A DNA stretch of 64,000 nucleotides from Colwellia sp. (GCA_002733765.1 NVWU01000009.1:1-64000); one strand, 5' to 3'; numbered from the stretch's first letter, positions 27,411 to 38,781 are shown. Numbers and translations: made by a program. The notes: generated by a model not told the origin, from the sequence alone.

Positions 27411-27902
27411 TTATTCAACAAGTGCCGATTCAATTAATATATCGTCTTTGGGGACATCGCCGTGACCAGAATAATTACCTGTTTCTACTTGTGCCATTTT
27501 ATCAATGACGTCCATGCCTTCAACGACTTCGCCAAATACACAGTAACCCCAGCCTTGTACCGATTCACTTTTAAAATCTAAGAAATCATTGTCTGATAAG
27601 TTGATAAAAAATTGTGCAGATGCTGAGTGTGGCTCTTGTGTACGTGCCATCGCTAAAGTACCGCGTTTATTACCAAGGCCATTATTAGCTTCATTTTCAA
27701 TGCTAGCGCGGCTTTGCTTTTCATCTAAACCGGGAGTAAAACCACCACCTTGCGCCATAAAACCTTTAATTACACGGTGAAAAATAGTGCCATTGTAATG
27801 GCCTTCTTCTACATATTGTTGGAAATTTTTAGCAGTGTTAGGTGCTTTATCAAAATTTAATTCAATTTTAATATCACCAAGGGTTGTTTTGAAAATAATC
27901 AT
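27411..27902 (-). CDS. ppiB: Cytoplasmic cyclophilin peptidyl-prolyl isomerase B
   Basis: 163 residues with no signal peptide. Single cyclophilin domain with catalytic [13 protein letters not shown] and [17 protein letters not shown]. Full-length match to PpiB. First gene of the ppiB-lpxH pair; its upstream region contains the family C element. Confidence 0.95.
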   Translation of the reverse strand: MIIFKTTLGDIKIELNFDKAPNTAKNFQQYVEEGHYNGTIFHRVIKGFMAQGGGFTPGLDEKQSRASIENEANNGLGNKRGTLAMARTQEPHSASAQFFINLSDNDFLDFKSESVQGWGYCVFGEVVEGMDVIDKMAQVETGNYSGHGDVPKDDILIESALVE

Positions 27903-27964
27903 AAAATTCTCTTAAAGGTAGGGCGAATAAGCCCATGTAAATAAACTTTACCAAATTGTACCTT

Positions 27965-28123
27965 ATACCAATACAAATAAATATCTGATCATTCTAAATG
28001 GACTAAATATTGTAATCACATCGTGCTTTTAATCCTAATGGCCTGCTATTACTCAATCAAGTGCCTTATTGTTGAAAATTTATCTTCATTAATATTTGCT
28101 CACTAACTTACTGGTATTGGTAT
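27965..28123. repeat. MITE-like element, family C copy 2
   Basis: 159 bp bounded by ATACCAATAC and its inverted GTATTGGTAT. The internal CTATTACTCAATCAAGTGCC is shared with the copy near 9650-9807. It lies between the divergent ppiB and cysS genes and occupies about half of their common upstream region. Confidence 0.7.
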
Positions 28124-28233
28124 TAACTTGCGATAAAGTGCATCTGCTATGGTGATTCAAAAGCATGCTTGAGGTACAATCCTTTCTCAATTTGAATATT
28201 CATTATTTTACTAAGCCGGAGTCATTAATTCTC

Positions 28234-29640
28234 ATGTTACAGATATACAATACCCTAACCCGTAAAAAGGAAATTTTTACCCCAATTACCCCCGGTAAAG
28301 TAGGATTGTATGTTTGTGGTTGCACGGTTTACGACCTGTGTCACATTGGTCATGCACGAACTTATATTAGCTTTGACAATATTGCCCGTTATTTGCGCTT
28401 CTCTGGTTTAGATGTCAACTATGTTCGTAATATTACTGACGTTGAAGATAAAATTATTAATCGCGCTCATGAAAATAATGAAACGCCAGAAGAATTAACT
28501 GAGCGTACTATTGCTTACATGCATGAAGATTTTGATGCGTTGAATATGGCACGTCCTGATATTGAGCCTAGAGTTACCACGCATATGGCTGAAATCATCA
28601 CTATGATTGAAAAACTAGTCGCTAAAAAACATGCCTATATAGCAGGTATTAATGCGGACGCTACCGGCAAGGGGGATGTGTTATTTGAAGTCTCGAGTTA
28701 TGCTGATTATGGCAAATTAAGTGGTCAAGATTTAGAACAATTACAAGCGGGCTCTCGAGTAGAAGTAGATGAATCGAAAAACAGCCCATTAGATTTTGTT
28801 TTATGGAAATCGGCTAAACCGGGTGAGCCAAGCTGGTCATCTCCATGGGGTGACGGCCGTCCAGGTTGGCACATAGAGTGTTCAGCAATGAACGCTAAAG
28901 AGTTAGGCCATCATTTTGATATTCACGGCGGCGGCTCAGACTTACAATTTCCTCATCATGAAAATGAAATTGCGCAAAGCTGTTGTGCACTTGATAGCCC
29001 TTATGTGAACTATTGGATGCATACGGGTATGGTACAAATAGATCAAGAAAAAATGTCTAAATCACTTGGTAATTTTTTTACTATTCGTGACGTGTTGGCT
29101 AAGTATGATGCAGAAACGGTCAGGTTTTTCTTAACAACAGGACACTATCGTAGTCAGTTAAATTACTCAACAGATAACTTGAGCCAAGCTCGTTCTTCAT
29201 TAGAGCGTATTTATACGGCATTAAGAGATATCAATGTACCAGAAAACGTTACTTTAGATAAAAAATCAGTTTATGTGACGCAATTTTGTCAAGCCATGGA
29301 TGATGATTTTAATACTCCTCAAGCCATTGCGGTATTATTTGAAATTGCTAAAGAGCTTAATTTAGTAAAAGATCAAGATACAGAACAAGCTGAAAATCTT
29401 GCCGCTACTTTAAAAATATTAGGTGGTGTGATTGGTTTATTACAACTTGAGCCAGAAAGCTTTTTACAAGGTCAAAATGATGATGATGAAGTCGCCATTA
29501 TTGAAGCACTGATTGATCAGCGTAATCAAGCGCGTATTGATAAAAACTGGTCATTAGCAGATGAAGCCAGAGATAAACTAAACGCAATGAATATTGTCTT
29601 AGAAGATAGTGCGGGTAAAACGACGTGGCGTAAGGCGTAG
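28234..29640 (+). CDS. cysS: Cysteinyl-tRNA synthetase
   Basis: 468 residues; class I enzyme charging tRNA-Cys. HIGH motif (CHIGHART), zinc-binding cysteines ([30 protein letters not shown]) and KMSKS (EKMSKSLGN). ATG 28234 is chosen because it matches the family start (MLxIxNTLTRxKExF) and follows GGAG; the frame is open upstream to 28165, which would add 23 unconserved residues. Convergent with folD; a terminator lies between. Confidence 0.97.
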   Translation: MLQIYNTLTRKKEIFTPITPGKVGLYVCGCTVYDLCHIGHARTYISFDNIARYLRFSGLDVNYVRNITDVEDKIINRAHENNETPEELTERTIAYMHEDFDALNMARPDIEPRVTTHMAEIITMIEKLVAKKHAYIAGINADATGKGDVLFEVSSYADYGKLSGQDLEQLQAGSRVEVDESKNSPLDFVLWKSAKPGEPSWSSPWGDGRPGWHIECSAMNAKELGHHFDIHGGGSDLQFPHHENEIAQSCCALDSPYVNYWMHTGMVQIDQEKMSKSLGNFFTIRDVLAKYDAETVRFFLTTGHYRSQLNYSTDNLSQARSSLERIYTALRDINVPENVTLDKKSVYVTQFCQAMDDDFNTPQAIAVLFEIAKELNLVKDQDTEQAENLAATLKILGGVIGLLQLEPESFLQGQNDDDEVAIIEALIDQRNQARIDKNWSLADEARDKLNAMNIVLEDSAGKTTWRKA

Positions 29641-29654
29641 ATAAATTGCAAATC

Positions 29655-29720
29655 GCGAGTTAATTGTTACCAAAATACCATATTAAGTGTTTTAACAACG
29701 ATCAACTCGCAACTTTTTTT
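29655..29720 (+). terminator. Terminator region between cysS and folD
   Basis: GCGAGTT (29655-29661) pairs with AACTCGC (29704-29710), with internal pairing of AATTGTT and AACAACG, and is followed by AACTTTTTTT. Confidence 0.65.
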
Positions 29721-29736
29721 ATTTGAAGTTTAACTT

Positions 29737-30591
29737 CTATTTTCCAAATTGCTCACAAGCAATTAGCGTATTTTCAATTAAACTAGCTACTGTCATTGGG
29801 CCAACACCGCCTGGAACCGGAGTGATAAAAGCGGCTTTACTTTTGGCGATATCAAAATCTACGTCACCAACAAGTTTTCCTGACTCTAAACGGTTAATAC
29901 CAACATCGATAACAATAGCACCCTTTTTAATCCATTCACCGGGAATAAAAGCGGGCTTACCAACAGCAACTACGATTAAGTCAGCATTTCTTACTTTTCC
30001 TTCAAGATCTTTAGTAAATCTGTGCGTCGTGGTAACAGTACAGCCAGCAAGTAATAATTCTAACGTCATTGGCCGACCAACAATATTTGAAGCGCCAACG
30101 ACTAAGGCTTCTAAACCATAGGGGCTGATACCTGTTGACCTGATAAGCTCCATAATACCTTTTGGGGTACAAGGGCGTAATCCAGGTTGGCGCAGAACAA
30201 GCTTGCCAACATTAAAAGGATGAAAACCATCAACATCTTTCTCTGGGTGAATATGTTCTATGATCAAGTTTGCATCTAACCCCTCTGGCAAGGGCAGTTG
30301 TACCAAAATCCCATCGATAGCGGTATCGTTATTCAATTTATCTATTAATTGATATAATTCATCTTGGGAGGTTGTTGGAGGTAAATCATATGAGCGAGAA
30401 ATAAAACCAACTTCTTCACAAGCTCTGCGTTTACTACCAACGTAAATTTGAGAAGCTGCATCGCAGCCTACTAAGATAACGGCTAAGCCTGGGGCTCTTT
30501 GGCCACGACTAACGCGTAGGCTAACTTTGTCTCTTACTGAATCTCTTAGTTGTTTGGCAATGCTTTTGCCGTCAATTAATGATGCCGTCAT
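29737..30591 (-). CDS. folD: Bifunctional methylenetetrahydrofolate dehydrogenase / methenyl-THF cyclohydrolase
   Basis: 284 residues, full length. Interconverts 5,10-methylene-, methenyl- and 10-formyl-THF using NADP. Motifs [14 protein letters not shown] (catalytic Lys), [10 protein letters not shown] and [18 protein letters not shown] are typical. It is monocistronic; its upstream region holds a short family A derivative. Confidence 0.97.
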   Translation of the reverse strand: MTASLIDGKSIAKQLRDSVRDKVSLRVSRGQRAPGLAVILVGCDAASQIYVGSKRRACEEVGFISRSYDLPPTTSQDELYQLIDKLNNDTAIDGILVQLPLPEGLDANLIIEHIHPEKDVDGFHPFNVGKLVLRQPGLRPCTPKGIMELIRSTGISPYGLEALVVGASNIVGRPMTLELLLAGCTVTTTHRFTKDLEGKVRNADLIVVAVGKPAFIPGEWIKKGAIVIDVGINRLESGKLVGDVDFDIAKSKAAFITPVPGGVGPMTVASLIENTLIACEQFGK

Positions 30592-30669
30592 AATATTTAT
30601 ATTTGACCTTAGATATAAAGTTTAAATGGTAATGATAAAACAGTGTTATTTTGCCATAAAGCAAGACTC

Positions 30670-30727
30670 ATACCAAATGAAATAATGAATTCTCGCTGAA
30701 TGATCAATTCATTACTTCAATTGGTAT
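30670..30727. repeat. Minimal family A element (58 bp, both ends kept)
   Basis: Consists of the left end ATACCAAATGAAATAATGA joined to the right end of family A (TCTCGCTGAATGATCAATTC to TTCAATTGGTAT). The two ends are imperfect inverted repeats of about 21 bp (TACCAA, TGAA and TAATGAATT shared). This defines the family A termini and looks like an internal deletion derivative. The rest of the folD-tRNA gap holds the tRNA promoter. Confidence 0.75.
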
Positions 30728-30900
30728 CAGTAGTAGGCATAAATAACAGATAAAATACTTGCCTATTCCAATCACTATTGGAAATTATTGCTTCTGATTG
30801 TTTGAATAAGTTTTTTGGAACAAAACAAGGGGGTTTCTATTCAACAATTGACCAAGTTGCATTAAAATTAGGCGAACACGTTTTTTTTGAAAAAAAAGGT

Positions 30901-30929
30901 TTGACTGGGCTGATGCAACTCGGTAATAT
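30901..30929 (+). promoter_or_regulatory. tRNA operon promoter
   Basis: TTGACT (30901-30906), 17-bp spacer, TAATAT (30924-30929), followed by a GC-rich CCGCATCCG typical of the discriminator region of stable RNA promoters. It lies 49 bases before the first tRNA. Confidence 0.8.
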
Positions 30930-30977
30930 CCGCATCCGTTGAAAGCAGCTAATATTTAGTTTGGTTTTGACAAATAT

Positions 30978-31054
30978 CGGTGATTAGCGCAGCTTGGTAG
31001 CGCACTTGGTTTGGGTCCAAGGGGTCGCAAGTTCGAATCTTGCATCACCGACCA
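30978..31054 (+). tRNA. tRNA-Pro (anticodon TGG), copy 1
   Basis: 77 nt including encoded CCA. Acceptor CGGTGAT / ATCACCG, anticodon arm CTTGG-TTTGGGT-CCAAG and T arm GCAAG-TTCGAAT-CTTGC all pair. First gene of a four-tRNA operon. Confidence 0.97.
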
Positions 31055-31113
31055 CTTTTTCTTTCTATCTTATTGGAAAGTCCAAGTCTTGGTTTAGAGT
31101 GTCGTCAAATTCA

Positions 31114-31143
31114 GTCGCAAGTTTGAATTTTTCATCACTAATA
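31114..31143 (+). pseudogene. Decayed tRNA-Pro 3' fragment after copy 1
   Basis: GTCGCAAGTTTGAATTTTTC then ATCAC matches the T arm and 3' acceptor of tRNA-Pro with several changes; the T-arm stem no longer pairs well. The 5' half is missing. Confidence 0.6.
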
Positions 31144-31190
31144 ACTTTTTATTCTTTGGAATTTAAAAGTGAAGCTTTTGTAGGTAATGT

Positions 31191-31267
<77 letters not shown>

Positions 31268-31300
31268 TACTTAAAAAAGTAAAAGTAAAAAGATATTATG

Positions 31301-31376
31301 GTGGCTATAGCTCAGTTGGTAGAGCCCCGGATTGTGATTCCGGTTGTCGAGGGTTCAAATCCCTTTAGCCACCCCA
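31301..31376 (+). tRNA. tRNA-His (anticodon GTG)
   Basis: 76 nt including CCA. GTGGCTA / TAGCCAC acceptor, anticodon arm CCGGA-TTGTGAT-TCCGG, and the T arm (GAGGG-TTCAAAT-CCCTT). Confidence 0.95.
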
Positions 31377-31419
31377 TCTTTATTTTATTACATGCCAATG
31401 TAGTAGAAATGATAAAAAT

Positions 31420-31496
31420 CGGTGATTAGCGCAGCTTGGTAGCGCACTTGGTTTGGGTCCAAGGGGTCGCAAGTTCGAATCTTGCATCACCGACCA
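31420..31496 (+). tRNA. tRNA-Pro (anticodon TGG), copy 2
   Basis: Identical in sequence to the tRNA at 30978-31054. The flanking downstream DNA is also related, so this is a duplication of the gene with its decayed tail. Confidence 0.97.
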
Positions 31497-31533
31497 CTTT
31501 CTTTATTTCCCTGTTTATCAATGAAACCAGTAT

Positions 31534-31584
31534 CGGTTTACGTGTCGTCAAATTCAGTCGTAAGTTCGAATCTTGCATACCGGC
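31534..31584 (+). pseudogene. Truncated tRNA-Pro-like remnant after copy 2
   Basis: GTAAG-TTCGAAT-CTTGC (31558-31576) keeps the pairing of a T arm, and CGGT / ACCG could still close as an acceptor stem, but the D and anticodon arms are missing. It parallels the remnant after copy 1. Confidence 0.6.
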
Positions 31585-31684
31585 TATTTTTTTATTTATT
31601 AAAAAATCAAAAAATACGTCCTTTAAATTGAATACACATTATGTTTTTGACTGCGTTATGTAGTGACGGACCCATTTATCGTCA

Positions 31685-31825
31685 TTTTATTCGATTATTG
31701 TCCACTTGTGCTGATTGAAGTATTCTTAAGTCACATTGTTTTCAACTTCGTTAAACTATCTGTTACTCACTCGTTCGCCTTACCTTGATTTATTTTATCT
31801 ACACAGCACAAATCACCAATTTAGT
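31685..31825. repeat. MITE-like element, family C copy 3 (diverged)
   Basis: CCACTTGTGCTGATTGAAGT and CTGTTACTCACTCGTTCGCC resemble the corresponding parts of family C copy 1. Ends are not preserved, so the limits are approximate. The 31497-32037 gap otherwise holds the tRNA remnant and the tig leader. Confidence 0.4.
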
Positions 31826-32037
31826 GAAAGTAGTCTTACTATTTGCACCGTGAGTTCTTAACTATCATTTCCCTAGTAAACTTGCTCTTGCAAGTTCTTT
31901 TATGTATCGCTATAATTTAGCGTCATAAATTTTAACCGTTCGTATGAGCAAGGCACTTTTACTGCTTTAATAATAAAGTAGATAAACGTAAGTGCATTAT
32001 AAAAAAGCGTAACACGCTAATTTTTTGAGGTAATTAA

Positions 32038-33345
32038 ATGCAAGTTTCAGTTGAGACAATACAAGGTTTGGAACGTCGTTTGACTATTTCAGTTCCAGCC
32101 GAAACCGTAGATGTTGAAGTTAAAAATCGCCTTCGTCAAGTGAGTAAAACCCAACGTATAGACGGTTTCCGTCCAGGTAAAGTACCAGCGTCAGTTATTC
32201 AAAAACGCTTTGGTAAGTCAGTACGTCAAGAAGTTGCTGGTGAAATCATGCAACGTAATTTTGTTGATGCTATCATTGCAGAAAAAATTAATCCTGCAGG
32301 TCGCCCTTCATTCGTCGCTAAAAGTAATGAAGATGGTAAAGCACTAGAATTTGAAGCAACATTTGAAGTTTACCCTGAAGTTGAATTGAAAGACTTAGAA
32401 AAAATAGTGGTAGAGCGCCCAGACGTTGAAGTGAACGATGCAGATTTAGATGAAATGTTTGTTACATTGCAAAAGCAACACCAAACATGGAAAGAAAATA
32501 AACGTGTAACCAAAAAAGGTGACAAGTTAACACTTGATTTCAATGGACGTGTTGACGGTGAAGAATTTGAAGGTGGCAAAGCTGAAGGATTTGAACTTGA
32601 ACTTGGTGCAGGTCGCATGATTCCTGGTTTCGAAAAAGAAATCACGGGTATGAAAACTGGCGAAGAAAAAACAATTAAAGTGACCTTTCCTGAAGATTAC
32701 CATGCTGAAAACCTAAAAGGTAAAGAAGCTGAATTTGATATCGTTGTTCATAAAACTGAAGGTTCAGTATTACCTGAAGTTGATGATGAGTTTGCGAAAC
32801 TTTTCGGTGTTGAAGAAGGTGGAGTTGACGCTTTACGTAAAGAAGTTAGTAAAAATATGACACGTGAATTAACGCAAGCGGTTAAGGCTAAAGTTAAAGA
32901 GCAAGTCATTGACGGCTTATTAGCTGGTCATGAAGTTGGTTTACCATCTGCGCTAGTTGCTCAAGAAGTTGATGTTTTACGTCAGCAAGCTATGCAACGT
33001 TTTCAAGGCCAAATGGATCCAAAAAACTTACCTGAACTACCAAGCGAAATGTTTAAAGAACAAGCAGAACGTCGCGTTAAAATTGGTTTGTTATTAGGCG
33101 AAGTGATCAAAGTTAACGAATTAAAAGTTGATGATACTAAAGTTGATGAGTTAATTGCTACCGCAGCTTCTGCTTACGAAGATCCAAAAGAAGTTATTGA
33201 ATATTATGCAAACAACAAAGAGCTAATGCAGCAAATGCAAAATGTTGCTTTAGAAGAGCAAGCTGTTGAGTTTTTAGTTGAAAAAGCTGATGTATCAAGC
33301 AAAAAATCTAGCTTTAAAGATATTATGAACCCAGAAGGCAAGTAA
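32038..33345 (+). CDS. tig: Trigger factor, ribosome-bound chaperone and peptidyl-prolyl isomerase
   Basis: 435 residues. N-terminal ribosome-docking domain with the signature GFRPGKVP (near 40-47), FKBP-type isomerase domain (about 160-245, [20 protein letters not shown]) and C-terminal chaperone arms. It meets nascent chains at the ribosome exit tunnel. TTTTTGAGGTAATTAA precedes the ATG. It heads the conserved tig-clpP-clpX-lon-hupB-ppiD block. Confidence 0.98.
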   Translation: MQVSVETIQGLERRLTISVPAETVDVEVKNRLRQVSKTQRIDGFRPGKVPASVIQKRFGKSVRQEVAGEIMQRNFVDAIIAEKINPAGRPSFVAKSNEDGKALEFEATFEVYPEVELKDLEKIVVERPDVEVNDADLDEMFVTLQKQHQTWKENKRVTKKGDKLTLDFNGRVDGEEFEGGKAEGFELELGAGRMIPGFEKEITGMKTGEEKTIKVTFPEDYHAENLKGKEAEFDIVVHKTEGSVLPEVDDEFAKLFGVEEGGVDALRKEVSKNMTRELTQAVKAKVKEQVIDGLLAGHEVGLPSALVAQEVDVLRQQAMQRFQGQMDPKNLPELPSEMFKEQAERRVKIGLLLGEVIKVNELKVDDTKVDELIATAASAYEDPKEVIEYYANNKELMQQMQNVALEEQAVEFLVEKADVSSKKSSFKDIMNPEGK

Positions 33346-33384
33346 TACCGCTTTTTATATTGACAAAAAGCTACGCAATCGCTT

Positions 33385-33426
33385 AAATGGCTTATATGGA
33401 AACATATAAGCCATTTTATTTTTATA
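33385..33426 (+). terminator. Terminator between tig and clpP
   Basis: AAATGGCTTATATG / CATATAAGCCATTT is a perfect 14-bp stem with a short GAAA loop followed by TATTTTT. It probably ends tig transcription or attenuates into clpP. Confidence 0.85.
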
Positions 33427-33469
33427 TGTAAGCCACTTTTTTTACATTAGGTTTAGGGAAGGTACACAC

Positions 33470-34129
33470 TTGTTTACTTCACAGCATGCATCTCAGTTCA
33501 ATTCACAAATAAATTCTCAAAGTTCAGCCTCTAATCCAGAAAGCGCCTTAGTGCCTATGGTCGTAGAACAAACAGCTAAAGGTGAACGCTCTTACGATAT
33601 ATATTCTCGACTATTAAAAGAGCGAGTTATCTTTTTATGTGGTCAAGTTGAAGATCACATGGCGAATTTAATTGTTGCCCAATTATTATTTTTGGAATCA
33701 GAAAGTCCAGATAAAGATATTTTTATTTATATTAATTCGCCTGGTGGTTCGGTAACTGCTGGTATGGCAATTTACGATACCATGAAATTTATTAAGCCCG
33801 ATATCAGTACTGTTTGTATTGGTCAAGCGGCAAGTATGGGCGCATTTTTACTTTCTGGCGGTACCAAAGGCAAGCGTTATTGTTTGCCTAATGCTCGGGT
33901 AATGATTCATCAACCGCTTGGTGGATTTCAAGGTCAAGCATCAGATTTTGAAATTCATGCAAAAGAAATTTTGTATATTAAAGATAAGTTAAATCGTTTA
34001 ATGGCTGAACATACCGGGCAACCATTAGATAAAGTAGCGCAAGATACAGACCGAGATAATTTTTTAAGTGCAGAAAGTGCGGTTGAATATGGTTTAGTTG
34101 ACTCCATATTAGAACAAAGAAACAGTTAA
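33470..34129 (+). CDS. clpP: ATP-dependent Clp protease proteolytic subunit
   Basis: 219 residues. Serine peptidase barrel partner of ClpX. Catalytic triad Ser122 (GQAASMGAF), His147 (RVMIHQPL) and Asp196 (DTDRDNF). TTG start at 33470 with GGGAAGG 7-8 bases ahead; the N-terminal about 30 residues are a propeptide-like, Ser/Gln-rich stretch. Followed 124 bases later by clpX. Confidence 0.97.
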   Translation: MFTSQHASQFNSQINSQSSASNPESALVPMVVEQTAKGERSYDIYSRLLKERVIFLCGQVEDHMANLIVAQLLFLESESPDKDIFIYINSPGGSVTAGMAIYDTMKFIKPDISTVCIGQAASMGAFLLSGGTKGKRYCLPNARVMIHQPLGGFQGQASDFEIHAKEILYIKDKLNRLMAEHTGQPLDKVAQDTDRDNFLSAESAVEYGLVDSILEQRNS

Positions 34130-34253
34130 ATTTTTTTAGTACCTTATTTAATAAAAAATGATGTACTAAAAAAATGAGTAAATTACTACTATGCTTAGTT
34201 TATATAAACAGTTTGTAGCTAATTAACAGAATTAAGATATTTAGAGGTAGGGC

Positions 34254-35531
34254 ATGACGGATATTAAAAGTGGCGACGGTGACAATGGGAAGTTACTTTA
34301 CTGCTCATTTTGTGGCAAAAGCCAACATGAGGTGCGTAAATTAATTGCGGGCCCATCAGTATTTGTTTGCGATGAATGTGTTGAGCTATGTAATGACATT
34401 ATTCGTGAAGAAATTAAAGAAATTTCACCCAAAGAAGAAAAAGAAGCATTACCTTCTCCAATAGAAATACGTGAAAGCTTAGATGACTATGTTATTGGTC
34501 AGGATCACGCCAAAAAAGTATTAGCCGTTGCGGTTTATAATCATTACAAGCGTTTACGTAATGGTGATTCTCATAATGGTGTTGAGCTAGGTAAAAGTAA
34601 TATTCTATTAATCGGTCCAACTGGCTCAGGCAAAACTTTGTTAGCGCAAACGTTAGCACGCTTGCTTGATGTACCTTTTACTATGGCAGATGCTACTACA
34701 CTCACGGAAGCAGGTTATGTCGGGGAGGATGTTGAGAATATTATTCAAAAATTATTACAAAAATGTGATTATGATGTTGAAAAAGCTCAACGCGGTATTG
34801 TTTACATTGATGAAATAGATAAAATCTCTCGTAAATCAGACAATCCTTCAATTACCCGTGATGTATCAGGTGAAGGTGTTCAACAAGCATTATTAAAACT
34901 TATTGAAGGTACCATTGCTTCTGTGCCGCCACAAGGCGGGCGTAAGCATCCTCAGCAAGAATTCTTACAAGTTGACACCTCTAAAATTCTATTTATATGT
35001 GGTGGCGCTTTTTCAGGTCTTGATAAAGTTATTGAGCAACGTTGTCAAACCGGAACGGGTATAGGTTTTGGCGCTGAAGTACGTGGCATAGATGAAAAAG
35101 TGACGTTAACAGAGAGTTTAGAAAAAGTTGAACCTGAAGATTTAGTGAAATACGGTTTAATTCCTGAATTTATCGGTCGTTTACCTGTCGTTGCAACCCT
35201 ACGTGAATTAGATGAGTCGGCATTAATTCAAATTCTACAAGAGCCTAAAAATGCGTTAACCAAACAGTTTGTCGCATTATTTGACATGGAAGATGTAGAA
35301 TTAGAATTTAGGGAAGATGCACTACGCGCAATAGCTAAAAAAGCCATGGATAGAAAAACAGGAGCTCGAGGTTTACGTTCAATTGTTGAAGCTGTATTAC
35401 TTGATACAATGTACGAACTACCCTCGATGGAACATGTAAGTAAGATAGTCGTTGATGAAACAACGATAAAAGGTGAGTCTAAACCGTTGGTTATTTACGA
35501 TAGCAAGCAAGATCAAGTTGCTTCCGAGTAA
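34254..35531 (+). CDS. clpX: ClpX ATPase, substrate-recognition subunit of ClpXP
   Basis: 425 residues. N-terminal C4 zinc-binding domain (Cys 17, 20, 39, 42), then an AAA+ module with Walker A GPTGSGKT, Walker B YIDEIDKI, and the IGF loop (TGIGFGAEV) that docks on ClpP. Unfolds tagged proteins for degradation. AGAGGTAGGGC precedes the ATG. A terminator follows. Confidence 0.98.
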   Translation: MTDIKSGDGDNGKLLYCSFCGKSQHEVRKLIAGPSVFVCDECVELCNDIIREEIKEISPKEEKEALPSPIEIRESLDDYVIGQDHAKKVLAVAVYNHYKRLRNGDSHNGVELGKSNILLIGPTGSGKTLLAQTLARLLDVPFTMADATTLTEAGYVGEDVENIIQKLLQKCDYDVEKAQRGIVYIDEIDKISRKSDNPSITRDVSGEGVQQALLKLIEGTIASVPPQGGRKHPQQEFLQVDTSKILFICGGAFSGLDKVIEQRCQTGTGIGFGAEVRGIDEKVTLTESLEKVEPEDLVKYGLIPEFIGRLPVVATLRELDESALIQILQEPKNALTKQFVALFDMEDVELEFREDALRAIAKKAMDRKTGARGLRSIVEAVLLDTMYELPSMEHVSKIVVDETTIKGESKPLVIYDSKQDQVASE

Positions 35532-35563
35532 GTGTTATACGTACAGCAGTACCGTTAAAATTT

Positions 35564-35590
35564 AAAGAGCCCTTGTGGCTCTTTTTTGTT
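35564..35590 (+). terminator. Terminator of clpX
   Basis: AAAGAGCC / GGCTCTTT stem followed by TTTTTG. Confidence 0.85.
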
Positions 35591-35677
35591 TATATCCCCA
35601 TGTTACCTTAAATAACTGAAATTGGCATTTTGAAGTATTATAGCTACAACCTTGCCCATAGAAACTTATTTTTATTG

Positions 35678-35705
35678 CTTGTAACTTCTTTATTTATCCC
35701 CATAT
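35678..35705 (+). promoter_or_regulatory. Heat-shock (sigma-32) promoter of lon
   Basis: CTTGTAA (35678-35684), 13-bp spacer, CCCCATAT (35698-35705). The -10 matches the E. coli sigma-32 consensus CCCCATNT at every position and the -35 differs from CTTGAAA by one base. It lies about 45 bases before the lon ATG. Confidence 0.75.
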
Positions 35706-35748
35706 AGTTTCTAATCAGTAATTTATAACACTTTTTAAAGAGACTCAC

Positions 35749-38094
35749 ATGACCGAAGAATTATCTGGTGTAGTTGAAATCCCCGTACTTGCCTTAAGAG
35801 ATGTTGTCGTTTACCCACAAATGGTTATTCCTTTATTTGTTGGTCGAGAAAAATCTATTCGTTGTTTAGATCTTGCCATGGAAAATGACAAGCAAGTATT
35901 TTTGGTGGCACAAAAAGATGCTGCTATTGATGATCCTAAAGCCGATGATGTTTATAAAGTAGGTACAGTAGCGACCATTTTACAAATGTTGAAACTTCCC
36001 GATGGCACAGTAAAAGTGTTAGTTGAAGGTGTACAACGTGCGCAGGTGACAGCGTTTGTTGAAACGGAGGAATATTTTAGTGCCAATGTTGAATATTTGC
36101 CTATTGAAGGTGATTTAGAAGATGATACCGAAGTATTAATTCGCTCTGCTATCTCGCAATTTGAAGGTTATGTAAAGCTTAATAAAAAAATTCCACCTGA
36201 GGTACTCACCTCGGTTTCAGGCATTGATGATGCTCAGCAATTAGCTGATACCATGGCCGCTCATATGCCTTTAAAGCTTGACGATAAACAAAAGATATTA
36301 GAGATAATTAATGTTGGTAAACGGTTAGAGCATTTAATGGCTCTGATGGAAGGTGAAATTGATTTATTACAAGTAGAGAAAAAAATTAGAACGCGCGTTA
36401 AAAAGCAAATGGAAAAAAGTCAACGTGAGTATTATTTGAATGAGCAAATGAAAGCCATTCAGAAAGAGCTTAATGAAGGTGATGAAACACCAGACGAGCT
36501 TGAAGTAATGGCTAAGCGTATTGAAGCAGCACAAATGCCAAGCGAGGCAAAAGATAAAACGTTGGCCGAATTACAGAAGTTGAAAATGATGTCACCGATG
36601 TCAGCAGAAGCGACAGTAGTGCGTAGTTATATTGATTGCATGATCAATGTTCCATGGAAAAAGCGTAGCAAATTAAAGCGTAATCTTGCATTAGCACAAG
36701 AAGTACTAGATAAAGATCATTATGGTCTAGATAAAGTAAAAGAACGCATCCTAGAGTATCTTGCTGTGCAACAACGCGTTAGCCAGTTAAAAGGTCCTAT
36801 TCTTTGTTTAGTAGGACCTCCTGGGGTCGGTAAAACCTCATTAGGCCAATCTATTGCTAGATCTACTGGACGAAAATATATTCGTATGGCATTAGGTGGT
36901 GTACGTGATGAAGCTGAAATTCGTGGTCATCGCCGTACTTATATCGGCTCATTACCTGGTAAGTTAATTCAAAAAATGTCAAAAGTTGGTGTGAAAAATC
37001 CACTGTTTTTATTAGATGAAATTGATAAAATGGCTTCAGACATGCGTGGTGATCCTGCTTCTGCTTTACTTGAAGTGCTAGATCCGGAGCAAAACACCAC
37101 GTTTAATGATCATTATTTAGAAGTTGATTATGATTTATCTGATGTTATGTTCGTTGCCACCTCTAATAGCATGGATATTCCTGGGCCATTACTTGATCGT
37201 ATGGAAGTTATTCGTTTGTCGGGTTATACCGAAGATGAAAAACTGAATATTGCGCGAGATCATTTACTGGATAAACAAATTAAACGAAATGGCTTAAAGA
37301 GTAATGAAATAACCATTGAAGATAGTGCAATTATGGGCATTATTCGATATTACACTCGCGAAGCAGGTGTACGTAATCTTGAACGTGAAATATCTAAATT
37401 ATGTCGTAAAGCGGTAAAATCGATTTTATTAGATAAGCAGTTGAAAAAGGTTGTTATTAATCAAGATAATTTAGATGAGTTTTTAGGCATACAACGATTT
37501 GATTACGGTAAAGCCGATGATAAAAATCGTGTGGGCTTAGTAACCGGCTTAGCATGGACACAAGTGGGTGGTGAGTTATTAACGATAGAGACAGCATCAG
37601 TACCTGGTAAAGGTAAATTAACTTACACTGGTTCATTAGGTGATGTCATGCAAGAGTCCATTCAAGCGGCTATGACAGTTGTACGTAGCAGAACCGAAAA
37701 ATTGCGTATCAATGAAAATTTTTATGAAAAGCGTGATATTCATGTTCATGTGCCAGAGGGAGCAACACCAAAAGATGGACCAAGTGCAGGTGTAGGAATG
37801 TGCACTGCACTTGTTTCAAGCTTAACCGGTAACCCGGTAAGAGCGGATGTTGCCATGACCGGAGAAATCACCTTGCGTGGTGAAGTTTTAGCCATTGGTG
37901 GCTTAAAAGAAAAGTTATTAGCCGCACATCGTGGTGGTATCAAAACGGTCATTATTCCTCATGAAAATGAACGTGATTTAAAAGAAATACCAGCTAATGT
38001 GAAAGCTGACTTATCTATTCACCCAGTAAAATGGATTGATGAAGTACTTAAGTTAGCGCTTGAACATCCTGTAGAGCAGTGGCAAGCAGAATGA
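35749..38094 (+). CDS. lon: ATP-dependent protease Lon
   Basis: 781 residues, full length. N-terminal substrate-binding domain, AAA+ module with GPPGVGKTS and FLLDEIDKM, and C-terminal peptidase domain with catalytic Ser in [10 protein letters not shown] (about 680) and Lys in GGLKEK (about 720). Degrades misfolded and regulatory proteins in the cytoplasm. The sigma-32 type promoter upstream predicts heat induction. Confidence 0.98.
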   Translation: MTEELSGVVEIPVLALRDVVVYPQMVIPLFVGREKSIRCLDLAMENDKQVFLVAQKDAAIDDPKADDVYKVGTVATILQMLKLPDGTVKVLVEGVQRAQVTAFVETEEYFSANVEYLPIEGDLEDDTEVLIRSAISQFEGYVKLNKKIPPEVLTSVSGIDDAQQLADTMAAHMPLKLDDKQKILEIINVGKRLEHLMALMEGEIDLLQVEKKIRTRVKKQMEKSQREYYLNEQMKAIQKELNEGDETPDELEVMAKRIEAAQMPSEAKDKTLAELQKLKMMSPMSAEATVVRSYIDCMINVPWKKRSKLKRNLALAQEVLDKDHYGLDKVKERILEYLAVQQRVSQLKGPILCLVGPPGVGKTSLGQSIARSTGRKYIRMALGGVRDEAEIRGHRRTYIGSLPGKLIQKMSKVGVKNPLFLLDEIDKMASDMRGDPASALLEVLDPEQNTTFNDHYLEVDYDLSDVMFVATSNSMDIPGPLLDRMEVIRLSGYTEDEKLNIARDHLLDKQIKRNGLKSNEITIEDSAIMGIIRYYTREAGVRNLEREISKLCRKAVKSILLDKQLKKVVINQDNLDEFLGIQRFDYGKADDKNRVGLVTGLAWTQVGGELLTIETASVPGKGKLTYTGSLGDVMQESIQAAMTVVRSRTEKLRINENFYEKRDIHVHVPEGATPKDGPSAGVGMCTALVSSLTGNPVRADVAMTGEITLRGEVLAIGGLKEKLLAAHRGGIKTVIIPHENERDLKEIPANVKADLSIHPVKWIDEVLKLALEHPVEQWQAE

Positions 38095-38431
38095 TTTTTA
38101 TGCGAGAAAAGTTGTTTTTTGATATAAATCAGTTAAAAAAGTTAAAAAAATCAAAAAATTGATGAAAAATAGTAATTAAGACTTTTCAAACGCTGAAACT
38201 ATGGTAAGTTAACTACGCTTATATCGCTAGACCCCTTATATATCATGCATAAAGTAATATGTTTAGGAGAGCTAGCAAAAAAGTTTTTTTCTAAACTCTA
38301 CGCTTGAAGTTCAAAAGAAATAATTTTACCTAGTGTAAATAATAATTTCTATAGGACGAACTTTTATTAAACCCCTTATTGAGGGAAGTAAAAATAGCGT
38401 TGTAATAATAACAATTGAAGGGGTATACACT
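38095..38431. other. lon-hupB intergenic region
   Basis: 337 bases, AT-rich. It must hold the hupB promoter; I see several candidate hexamers but no decisive one. AAGGGG (38419-38424) serves as the hupB ribosome binding site. CCCCTTATATAT and CCCCTTATTGAGGG blocks occur but without a proper partner for a heat-shock promoter. Confidence 0.4.
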
Positions 38432-38707
38432 GTGAATAAATCTCAACTTATCGAGAAAATTTCTGAAGGCGCTGACATTTCAAAAGCTGCTGCTGGTCGC
38501 GCATTAGATTCATTTATTGGTGCTGTAACAGAAGAGTTACAAAATGGTGAGCAAGTTGCTTTAGTTGGTTTTGGTACTTTCTCTGTACGTGACCGTGCAG
38601 CGCGTACTGGCCGTAACCCACAAACAGGTGCTACTATTCAAATAGCAGCTGCTAAAATTCCTGCCTTTAAAGCGGGTAAAGCATTGAAAGATGCCTGTAA
38701 TGACTAA
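38432..38707 (+). CDS. hupB: DNA-binding protein HU (beta type)
   Basis: 91 residues, standard HU length. Dimeric nucleoid protein that bends DNA; the beta-arm signature [29 protein letters not shown] is intact. GTG start at 38432 after AAGGGG. Sits between lon and ppiD as in E. coli. Confidence 0.97.
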   Translation: MNKSQLIEKISEGADISKAAAGRALDSFIGAVTEELQNGEQVALVGFGTFSVRDRAARTGRNPQTGATIQIAAAKIPAFKAGKALKDACND

Positions 38708-38756
38708 TATTTGATTAATTGCTTTTAGCAATTTTTTTAATATTCCAAATATATTA

Positions 38757-38781
38757 AAGACCACCTTTAGGTGGTCTTTTA
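38757..38781 (+). terminator. Terminator of hupB
   Basis: AAAGACCACC / GGTGGTCTTT stem with TT tail. From here to ppiD (39072) I see no further gene or repeat. Confidence 0.85.
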
